DNA of 64,000 nucleotides, from positions 1,204,750 to 1,268,749 of the forward strand of contig JANUWI010000013.1 in assembly GCA_025504975.1 (NCBI GenBank), given 5' to 3'. The position numbers and the translations under genes are program-made. A model generated the notes under the pieces. The model ran no database searches. It was not told the DNA's origin and worked only from the letters and a program-made list of their open reading frames with translations. Position 1 is the stretch's first letter, and each line of letters starts with the position of its first letter. This DNA comes from Plenodomus lindquistii (Eukaryota; Ascomycota; Dothideomycetes; Pleosporales; Leptosphaeriaceae). Below are positions 56,801-64,000 of this stretch, piece after piece.

Positions 56801-59539
56801 TTCTATATTATTATTTATATTTTTAATAATTTCTAAAAAATTATTATAGAAGTACTATATAGCTTTAAATACTTTCTAATAGTTTATATATTTATAAATA
56901 TATTATAACGCGTTTTTAATTATTAAAGTAAAAAATACTTCTATTAGTTTATAATTATTAGGTACCTTTATAAAAAAAGTATACTTTTTTTTATTTAAAA
57001 CTTTATACACTATTAGAACTAGGTTACGCTATTAATAATTTTTAGAAATATTATCTAGTATAATTAGTAGCGTAATAGAGGTAGGTATAGTAAAAGTAAA
57101 AAAAAAATATAAAAAAAAAAATAATACGTAGAAACTATAATAATTAGTAGAGAATAGCTACTTAGTATATATATAATCTATTTATACTAGACTATATAGT
57201 ATAATTTTAGCCTATTTTTCTCTAATTATAATTCTATAAATTAATTTAAATTCTCTCTAGTACAGTATATATTATATACTCTAGTAAAATAAACTATAAT
57301 TATAATCTAGTAAGCTAGTTTAAATCTAACTTAGTTTATAAAAGATATTTTATAAAATTAGTATATTTATACCTAAATTAATAGTATACTATAACTAGAC
57401 TATAATTATTACTATTTATTTCTAAACTTTAAATTTATTCTATAATAGATTTATATACTATATTATACATTTAAATTAATATTTAATATAAAGTAGTTAT
57501 TTACCTATACTACTAATACTACCTAAATCTAGCTAGTATTATAGACTATTTTACTATAAAATATAGTAGCTATACTATAATAACTAAAAACGCTAAACTA
57601 TAGATAATTATTAATAAATCTAGAAAAAACTTTTACTAAAAATATATAGATATCTAGCTTTTTTTAAACTAACTTTATCTAGCTATTTCTAACTTTAAAG
57701 TTTATAAAAATATATTTTAGTACGCCTAAAATAGATATAAGTATATAGTTATTAAAATTATATTTATAACTAATAATATAAAAGTATACCTTTAGATAGT
57801 ATATAATATATACTTACTAAATATAATATATATATATTTTACTATATAGGTATAGTAGTTATAGTATTAAAAAGTTACTTTTAGTTAATAATTTTTTACT
57901 AAAACTAGTGTAAAAAATAGCTACGCTATAACTCTATTTAAAGTATTTATACTAGAGACTAAGTAAAAGTAGAAAATTAAAAATAATAGTAATAGAGAAA
58001 TAGATATATACACGCCTAGTACTCTATTTACTTTAGAGTCTCTACATGTAGACGCTATCTAGGCTACTATTACTAGATTTAAAATATAATTTATAGCTAG
58101 ATAAATAAAACTTATATACTTTTTTATAATATATAATTAAATAGCTCTAGCTGCGCTTAACTATTTTACTAATCTATACTTTAAATATATATAATTCTAT
58201 AAATATATAGTAAAAATACTTTAAAAAATAGTATATAAATATATAAAGCTAAGTATAGTTTTAGCTAAACTTCTATATTTATATAAAATAGTAAAAAGTA
58301 TAGTATTATACTATTAGTATATAGTAGTAGAAATATTATAATAAACTAGAATTTAAGTTATATAAAAGAATTAGAATTATATTCTAGCTATACTTTTTTT
58401 TTATTACTAAAAATTTAATTACTATTATAGTAATACTTTTAGTAATATTTTTACTTTTTTTTTTTTAATTATAACTAAAGAAAATCTAGTACTACTAATA
58501 CTTTACTATATACTTTACTAAATTAGTATCTAGAATACTATTAACTAATACTTTATAAATATTAGTAAATAAATACCTAAAGTTAAATCTAAATATAAGT
58601 AATTAAAGTTAAATAAGTTTAAAACTTTTTACTATAATTTCTAGATATCTCTAATTAAATAAACTAGAATTTAATAAAATAATAAACTTATTTTAGTAAC
58701 TGCGTTTACTTTTATTATAGTTAATTTAAAAGAAAATAAATTCTAAGTAGTATATAACTTTATAACTAATTTTATAGCTATAAAAAAAATAGCCTACTTT
58801 ATAGTATACTAGAAATTTTAGCTTTTTTTAGAATATTATAATTTATTTCTAATTTCTATTTTAGAATATACTAAGTTTTTAAATAAAGTTAGAACTATAA
58901 TTAATAAAATAGAGGCACTTATAATAGAATAATAATAAGTTAAAAAGTTTTTTTAGTAAAAAAAAAAGTGTAACTACTCTATTAGCTAGTAAACTAAAAT
59001 ATAAATTTACTAATATTTTATTTTTTTCTATCTAACTTTTATATTATAGATAATTTTAACTATATACTATATTAGCTAGTTTTAATATAGTAAAACCTTT
59101 AATACCTGTATATATTAGAAAGGTAATACTATTATAGTATATAATATATTAATAATATTTAAAAAAATACTAGTATAGTTTAGCGTCTATACTATAATAT
59201 AGAAAAGCTATTATTCTAATTTACTACTATAAATTCTCTATATAAGCTTTCTATAGTACTTTAGAATTATATTAAATATAATGTATTTAATAGAAATTAA
59301 AGCTATTTTCTACTTTTACTAACCTAACTAGTATTAAAAAAAATACAATTAATTTATTATAAAATTTATAATAGTAGCTATTATAGTAAAATAGTTAAAA
59401 AAGTTAGTTTTAATAGATTTTACTACCTTTAACTAAATTAAGTAATATAGTAATTATATATAACACTTTTTTTAAATACTATTTTTACTTATATATTTTA
59501 TAAATAAATAGTCTAGCTAACTTACTAAAGTTTTTAGCC
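53815..59539. repeat. Subtelomeric RIP-degraded AT-rich block
   Basis: 5.7 kb of TpA-dense sequence with no usable frame. One segment recurs imperfectly about 330 bp apart (54890–54963 and 55200–55272; both contain TTAATTA..TAATTA.CAAAAATGTAGCC), so at least one old repeat family is present. It ends directly at the telomere-type repeats. No intact element is nested here, unlike in the 6–22.9 kb block. Confidence 0.85.
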
Positions 59540-59635
59540 TAGGGTTAGGGTTAGGGTTAGGGTTAGGGTTAGGGTTAGGGTTAGGGTTAGGGTTAGGGTT
59601 AGGGTTAGGGTTAGGGTTAGGTTAGGGTTAGGGTT
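59540..59635 (+). repeat. Telomeric repeat tract (TTAGGG, about 16 units)
   Basis: Nearly perfect TTAGGG repeats, with one 5-bp unit near 59620. The G-rich strand runs left to right, so the chromosome end should lie to the right. The tract is internal here because telomere-associated retroelements follow it. Confidence 0.97.
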
Positions 59636-59994
59636 AAAGAGTGACAGAGCCACTGAAGAGGAACTCGATTGGATTTTATTCTTTCTGTAAAATGAAGACT
59701 CTAAATATCTCTTGTGAGGAGATACTTTTCGTTTCTTGTTGGATCGACAGAAAGAAACTCGTCAGGAGCGACAGGAGAGCAGTTTATATACATCGCCTCG
59801 GGGGGATTCCCCCGATGAGTCTGCCTTGCCTCCGAGATAAGCGCTGGGCTTGTCTCAGAATACCGGTTTTACAGTGGGACCGGCGGCAAGCAAAGGATAT
59901 CGTTCGCTGGGCTTATCTGTAGAGATGTTGGCCCGAGGGGAGCGTGTTGGTATTCATAGTTCTGGTTAACCGATTAGGGTTAGGGTCAGGGTTA
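59636..59994 (-). repeat. Flanking repeat (pLTR-like), inner copy
   Basis: Matches 63642–64000 at all but one base (59746 G, 63752 T). Ends in GATTAGGGTTAGGGTCAGGGTTA, a degenerate telomeric string. Besides the ribozyme it has a 9-bp hairpin (arms GAGATAAGC and GCTTGTCTC near 59840–59862). Confidence 0.93.
59685..59774 (-). ncRNA. Type I hammerhead ribozyme, inner copy
   Basis: On the minus strand: core CUGACGA (59765–59759); stem II of 7 bp GUUUCUU/AAGAAAC (59758–59752 with 59737–59731); GAAA (59730–59727); stem III of 9 bp AAGUAUCUC/GAGAUAUUU (59727–59719 with 59711–59703) with a 7-nt loop; and cleavage-site A at 59702, so cutting would fall between 59702 and 59701. Open stem I is GCUC/GAGU plus CUGU/ACAG (59771–59774 with 59685–59688) around an internal loop. 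All invariant core positions are present. Hammerheads are established components of Penelope-like elements. Confidence 0.88.
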
Positions 59995-60532
59995 GCGCCT
60001 TGGCGCTTGCCCTTCTCCTATTCCGTCTGTTTCCAGAAACCGCAATGGTCGACCTTAATCGAAATAACACCGAAATGACTTACCAATCTCCTCTCGTTCT
60101 TTCCCCAATTGTCCTTCTTCCCCCAACGTCAAAATGGCTGTAAGAGAATTGGGCAAATGATCTCCCGACTCTTCGCACAGTACTTTGTGTCTTCGCCGAG
60201 GCTACTAGCACGTTTCGTGTGGTACTAAGAAGGGGCAAACCATTTTCCAGGTTCCTCTCAAAACAACCATGTTGATGCTCCTTGAAGTGTGAAAGCTAGG
60301 CATGGTGCGTCGCGATACACAGCAAGGGTCAGGAAAGGTTCCAAATACCACTATTCACCCCTATCCATCCCTTCGCAATGCGCTTCAGTATCCGGGTTGC
60401 CCCTTCAATATTCACGGCTGACAGGCGAAGAGGTTTCAGGCGGGCTTCAGGTGGTGTGAGGTTCCTGGAAGGGTGTCAACGGCTTCAAGCATTACGCAGG
60501 AAGCAGCGCTCTGGTTTGATAATAGATGGCGC

Positions 60533-62650
60533 TCAGGTCAGAGCTTGAGGGGGCTGGTAGGGCATTTCTGTGCTTAAGGAAGACACAGATACCGACAAAT
60601 CCTCGATGTCGATTTCTTCGATTTCCTTGGTAAGGATATTTCGATTTACCGCTCGCACAGAGTCCCACATGGACTTTGTACGTTTCTTGGCAACAAGAAC
60701 ATTCGGTGGGTATGGCAGGTCCGTAAGCCCATGACGGAACCATGCTTTCCTCATGTTCTCCCAGATAGCGGTCGAAGAAACCTGATCCCATACGGGGTTA
60801 TATTCGGACACGGCAATGATTGCTTTCGTCCTTTCCCTTTTCTCCAGCCCGGAGCCGGGAAAGTAAGATCGCCATTGGACTTGCCGTGCCCAGGAGTGTA
60901 ACACCCGATTTGGCCAGCCGCGCGCTCGGAGCCACGACAAAAATGTCGCCTTCCATGTCAAAAAGTATGACTCCTTATAGCATATTGCGCGGACCCGGCT
61001 GAGCTCGCCTTTGATCATCCCCTTCTTGACCGACAGGGGATGGGCGCTTGCCCATGGGATATATTGGTGGTGGCTAAGCGCCTTGTGATAAGGCGCGAAG
61101 CACACCTCCGCCGACTCGGGGTGCGTGTGGAAGCGTACGTCGAGGAACGGGAGTTCGTGGGCGGAATGCGTCCATTGGATCGAAAGTCCGGGGACGCGTA
61201 ATCGATCTAGCGCTTCGTCCGAAGGGTCAAGGGCGAAGATATCATCAATGTATCGTCTGTAAAACAGAGATGGTGACGCGTTGATGAATCCTTGTTCGTA
61301 GAAGGCCATGAAAAGGTTTGCAAAGACTGGAGCGCAATGTAGCCCCATTGGCACTCCGTCTGTCTGACTAACCAAGTATGGTCCGAGCTGAAACAAGGCG
61401 CTAAACCAGATTCGTTCGGCAGCGTCTAAAATCCAGTTCCTGGTCTGCTCATCATACCAGTCGCCGGAAGATAAGATAAGCTGCAGGGCATCACGAAAAT
61501 ACCTCCATTGAATATTCGTGTACATGCCCGTCACATCTCCAGAATGGAGACGTGGAGAAGTTTCCAATCTCCTATTAAAATCTGCGACTTCTGAACACAG
61601 ATTCCGACTGCTTTCACATATCCATGGGAAAGATCGTTGAACCGGTAAGAGAAGGGCGTGCAAAATCCTGGCCAGCGGTCCTAACACATAAGAATGCATA
61701 GGGACTATTGGCCGAATCTTCCATGGATTTTTGTGAATCTTTGGGATACCATGGAAGACAGGGATTGTCGTATTGGAATACGCTGAACGCCAGAATTTTT
61801 GTACCTTTTTTGAAGAAAGGAACGGAAAAACTTCGCCGTTGGGCATCTTGAGCATTCTACCGTTCAGGTCATTGACGCAACCCGTGAAGAAATCGGTAAA
61901 AGCTTCCTTTCCTTGATGCTGAACCTCAAACAGCGGACGGCGCTCCCTGGGAGGGAGATGCGCTGTTGAAGGTGATGGTAGATCCAAAAAGGCTTGGATT
62001 TGTTCCTCGTACCATTCACGAGTGACGACGACAATCCCCAGGTTTTTGTCGGTGATGAAAGCCAGAAGCTGAGCTTCCGACAGCCATCTTTGCAGGTTTT
62101 TTGGATGGACGGTCACATGAAAGAGAGCATCGTCCTTTACATCTCGTCGGGGTATAGATCGCTCATGGAGCGCATGACGCAGAGTCTTCCTCCCGTCAAG
62201 AATACCATCTGCAAACCAGTCGTCGTCAATGCCAGGGTCCCAACCGGAAGCGAGATACGGGATTGATTTCGCCCAGTCGGGGGTAACGTCATCTTGATCG
62301 TTACCTTTTTTCCAAAAATAGGTGAGGAGTCTGGCCTTGCGGCAAAGTTCCTCGAACCAATCTTCAGCAACCTTTTCCGAATATCGAATAGGGAAGAGGT
62401 GTTTCAAGTTTACACTAAGGGTGTACTCGATGTCCGGGGGAAGTCTGACACCATCGAGTTTGTGTACACCTGGTTTCCATGACATGAGAGTCTCAAACCA
62501 ATGAGACGGCCATGTACGCCAGATGTACATGTGTTGTGCAGTGTTACTTGAGAGTTGGTAGAACTCCAAAGGCAGCTTGCCTGATGCAAAGGGAGCCGGT
62601 GCATCTAAGGCTTCTTGGGCTGCCTTCTGGAGGAAGAACCGCGTTTTCCG
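60533..62650 (-). CDS. Penelope-type reverse transcriptase (ORF2, probably a frameshift product)
   Basis: RT motifs in order: PKIHKNPWKIRPIVPMHSYV, SGDVTGMYTNI, DGVPMGLHCAPVFANLFMAF, RYIDDIFAL (61238–61255), ELPFLDVRFH and HPLSVKKGMIKGELSR, the order and wording of Penelope-like RTs, relatives of telomerase RT. The frame is open from 62650, within ORF1, to the stop at 60533. Its first ATG is 62530. The C-terminal 130 residues contain no GIY-YIG motif. All three catalytic aspartates are intact, so the enzyme is probably active. It would extend telomeric 3' ends with element cDNA. Confidence 0.92.
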   Translation of the reverse strand, partial: RKTRFFLQKAAQEALDAPAPFASGKLPLEFYQLSSNTAQHMYIWRTWPSHWFETLMSWKPGVHKLDGVRLPPDIEYTLSVNLKHLFPIRYSEKVAEDWFEELCRKARLLTYFWKKGNDQDDVTPDWAKSIPYLASGWDPGIDDDWFADGILDGRKTLRHALHERSIPRRDVKDDALFHVTVHPKNLQRWLSEAQLLAFITDKNLGIVVVTREWYEEQIQAFLDLPSPSTAHLPPRERRPLFEVQHQGKEAFTDFFTGCVNDLNGRMLKMPNGEVFPFLSSKKVQKFWRSAYSNTTIPVFHGIPKIHKNPWKIRPIVPMHSYVLGPLARILHALLLPVQRSFPWICESSRNLCSEVADFNRRLETSPRLHSGDVTGMYTNIQWRYFRDALQLILSSGDWYDEQTRNWILDAAERIWFSALFQLGPYLVSQTDGVPMGLHCAPVFANLFMAFYEQGFINASPSLFYRRYIDDIFALDPSDEALDRLRVPGLSIQWTHSAHELPFLDVRFHTHPESAEVCFAPYHKALSHHQYIPWASAHPLSVKKGMIKGELSRVRAICYKESYFLTWKATFLSWLRARGWPNRVLHSWARQVQWRSYFPGSGLEKRERTKAIIAVSEYNPVWDQVSSTAIWENMRKAWFRHGLTDLPYPPNVLVAKKRTKSMWDSVRAVNRNILTKEIEEIDIEDLSVSVSSLSTEMPYQPPQALT

Positions 62651-63603
62651 TTTTTTTGTTGGCGGTTCTTCTTCCCAATTTTGTTGGGATTCTTCTGGTT
62701 TTTGGTCTTGGAGGGACCAGCCCCTCTCCGACCTTTTCCCGATTTTTTCTTGTTGGCTTTGGCCTTGTCTTGGGCAGACTGCCTTTGCCGTTTCGCGATT
62801 TCTTTGACGAACACTTCGAGACTTTTGGAGTCCGTTGGCATGACGGCTGTCCCGTCTCTACGTGCTCTTTTAACTGTGCTAGATTTCTTTGCCCTAAGGC
62901 TCATCTGTTTCTGCGCAGTATTCTCTCCAATTGATATGGCTGATTGTACCAGGGACAGGGAGCAGGCGGGGTCGAGCAGAATAGCCGAGGCCTCAAAGCT
63001 CACCCCTTCCATCTGGGCGATGGGTAACCAGCTTCTGTGTAGTAAATTCGCCTGCTGTGTCTGGTTGCATAGACCGGTCAGGGATTGCACCTCAAGGTCC
63101 TTGATTTCGATCATGCGGGTGAGTGACAGCTTTTTGGCTTCCTTGAGAGATTCATCGAAATTTCGCGGGATGCTACCGCCGTGTTCAGCAAGCTTGCTGA
63201 CCTGAATGGACGGAGCACGAAGGGATTTAAGCTCCAGGATAGAGTCGAAGTTTTCTTTAGCGATGCAATCTCTCCATTCCGCGAGGAGGGAGACTGCAAG
63301 CGCTTTCTTGACGTGTGCTTGCACAATGTTGTCAAGATTGACTCGAGTTCTGTCCTGTGCTACGGCTGGAACGCTAGACACCAGTTGTGCAACGCTGCGC
63401 GAGTTGACGATTTTCTTCAGAAAAGCAGAAACGACTTCAAGCCCGAGGGCCATTCGTCGATTATGCAATTCCGAATTGACGCTGGATTGGGTTTCAACGG
63501 GAATGGTTGACGAGTCAACCTCCATATCGTCTTGGCGGGGTGAGGGGCCCGCCCTGGCGCGGTTCTGCTGTCCTCGTTGAGGAGTGTGTGGTGAAGCGGA
63601 CAT
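62605..63603 (-). CDS. ORF1 of the Penelope-like element, basic protein
   Basis: 332 residues from ATG 63603 (MSASPHTPQRGQQNRARAG); the leader before it is only about 30 nt and contains CAACAACAAC. The middle is helical (ALGLEVVSAFLKKIVN; VQAHVKKALAVSLLAEW) and the last 90 residues are extremely rich in Lys/Arg/Gln/Asn, as in a nucleic-acid-binding tail. No zinc knuckle is seen. I do not recognise a family. It overlaps ORF2 by 46 nt in the -1 frame. Confidence 0.82.
   Translation of the reverse strand: MSASPHTPQRGQQNRARAGPSPRQDDMEVDSSTIPVETQSSVNSELHNRRMALGLEVVSAFLKKIVNSRSVAQLVSSVPAVAQDRTRVNLDNIVQAHVKKALAVSLLAEWRDCIAKENFDSILELKSLRAPSIQVSKLAEHGGSIPRNFDESLKEAKKLSLTRMIEIKDLEVQSLTGLCNQTQQANLLHRSWLPIAQMEGVSFEASAILLDPACSLSLVQSAISIGENTAQKQMSLRAKKSSTVKRARRDGTAVMPTDSKSLEVFVKEIAKRQRQSAQDKAKANKKKSGKGRRGAGPSKTKNQKNPNKIGKKNRQQKNGKRGSSSRRQPKKP
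62650..62656 (-). promoter_or_regulatory. Candidate -1 ribosomal frameshift heptamer
   Basis: Minus-strand A AAA AAC, in the required phase relative to ORF1 (CAA AAA AAC). After a -1 slip the frame continues CGG AAA ACG and stays open through 27 codons into the RT frame. Downstream I see only weak stems by eye. Confidence 0.65.
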
Positions 63604-63635
63604 GGTGACCAAAAGAGTTGTTGTTGAGGAGGGTT

Positions 63636-64000
63636 AGGGTTAAAGAGTGACAGAGCCACTGAAGAGGAACTCGATTGGATTTTATTCTTTCTGTAAAATG
63701 AAGACTCTAAATATCTCTTGTGAGGAGATACTTTTCGTTTCTTGTTGGATCTACAGAAAGAAACTCGTCAGGAGCGACAGGAGAGCAGTTTATATACATC
63801 GCCTCGGGGGGATTCCCCCGATGAGTCTGCCTTGCCTCCGAGATAAGCGCTGGGCTTGTCTCAGAATACCGGTTTTACAGTGGGACCGGCGGCAAGCAAA
63901 GGATATCGTTCGCTGGGCTTATCTGTAGAGATGTTGGCCCGAGGGGAGCGTGTTGGTATTCATAGTTCTGGTTAACCGATTAGGGTTAGGGTCAGGGTTA
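63636..64000 (-). repeat. Flanking repeat (pLTR-like), outer copy, running off the window
   Basis: It repeats 59630–59994 with one difference. The window ends at the point where the inner copy continues into the element 3' region, so a second full unit may follow. Confidence 0.92.
63691..63780 (-). ncRNA. Type I hammerhead ribozyme, outer copy
   Basis: Same sequence as the ribozyme at 59685–59774, shifted by 4,006 bp. The only difference lies in the stem II loop (63752), outside the core. Predicted cut is between 63708 and 63707 on the minus-strand RNA. It lies 5' of ORF1, so cleavage would trim the leader of the element RNA. Confidence 0.88.

Larger units (their letters stand above)
59636..63635 (-). 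mobile_element. Telomere-associated Penelope-like retroelement (endonuclease-deficient, Coprina/Athena type)
   Basis: Coding strand is minus. From 5' to 3': a very short leader, a basic ORF1, an RT of the Penelope type, about 540 bp of 3' untranslated sequence, and a flank of about 355 bp that recurs beyond the 5' end with a 4,006-bp period. Both element borders carry GGGTTAGGGTTA, so the RNA 3' end would read CCCUAA and can pair with a TTAGGG overhang. Orientation on the telomere fits priming of reverse transcription by the chromosome end. No GIY-YIG endonuclease follows the RT. Normal composition, no RIP. Confidence 0.88.

Noticed and set aside
53815..59539. Search for a CRISPR-like array or regular spacer repeats in the AT block
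   Set aside because: Only imperfect dispersed repeats and RIP-driven low complexity are present; a CRISPR array is not expected in a fungal nucleus.
59641..59665. Plus-strand CTGAAGA near the start of the flank as a hammerhead core
   Set aside because: There is no GAAA box or closing stem in phase; the true core is on the minus strand.
59641..59922. 93-codon plus-strand frame, repeated at 63647–63928
   Set aside because: It runs antisense through the hammerhead ribozyme and hairpins of the element flank; duplication alone explains its conservation.
60000..60530. GIY-YIG endonuclease downstream of the RT
   Set aside because: The RT frame stops at 60533 and the following 540 bases hold no such motif in any frame I could read.

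Overview
The window is fungal nuclear DNA, most likely from a pleosporalean Dothideomycete. Genes have short introns (49–82 nt) with GT..AG ends. Gene islands of ordinary base composition alternate abruptly with very AT-rich, TpA-rich blocks, the signature of repeat-induced point mutation (RIP). TTAGGG telomere repeats lie near the right end. The two intact Fot/pogo-like transposons (1,847 and 1,862 bp) and the copia element resemble, in type and length, what I remember of Pixie, Molly and Elsa of Parastagonospora nodorum. That species hint is from memory and was not searched.

Left island (1–5.5 kb): a gene cut by the window edge, the splicing factor YJU2, and the APC/C subunit CDC16/Cut9 with a poly-Asn microsatellite. 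At 5.5–23.2 kb a decayed LysM-chitinase gene is split by a 16.9-kb hAT-type insertion with a 20-bp terminal inverted repeat and an exact 8-bp target duplication (ATCTGGAC). The RIP-mutated hAT body (about 4.2 kb when the insertions are subtracted) carries an intact Fot-like element, an intact copia retrotransposon with identical LTRs, and two RIP fossils of a third Fot-like family. One fossil is itself interrupted by the second intact Fot-like element.

The 23.3–30.6 kb stretch looks like an eroding metabolic or accessory region: a deleted, stop-containing remnant of a reducing polyketide synthase, a short-chain dehydrogenase with a changed catalytic tyrosine, a frameshifted membrane-protein gene, and two SAT4/rhodopsin-like membrane protein genes, one truncated. 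Housekeeping genes follow at 32–36.4 kb: cysteinyl-tRNA synthetase with an apparent dual start, divergent from the tRNA m1A58 methyltransferase subunit TRM61. From 36.7 to 52.6 kb lies a chitin-related group: two large GH18 chitinases with LysM/CBM18 modules, a secreted protein, an ankyrin protein and a LysM protein. One unidentified two-exon gene ends the island.

From 53.8 kb a 5.7-kb RIP block runs up to about 16 TTAGGG repeats. Beyond them, and pointing away from the centromere, is a head-to-tail Penelope-like retroelement with a 4,006-bp period. It encodes a basic ORF1 and an endonuclease-less reverse transcriptase and has telomeric repeats at its junctions. Its repeated flank contains what reads as a complete type I hammerhead ribozyme on the coding strand. 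ORF1 and RT overlap in the -1 frame at an A AAA AAC slippery heptamer. The copia element shows a second apparent recoding signal: gag and pol share one frame and are separated by a single UGA followed by CUA.
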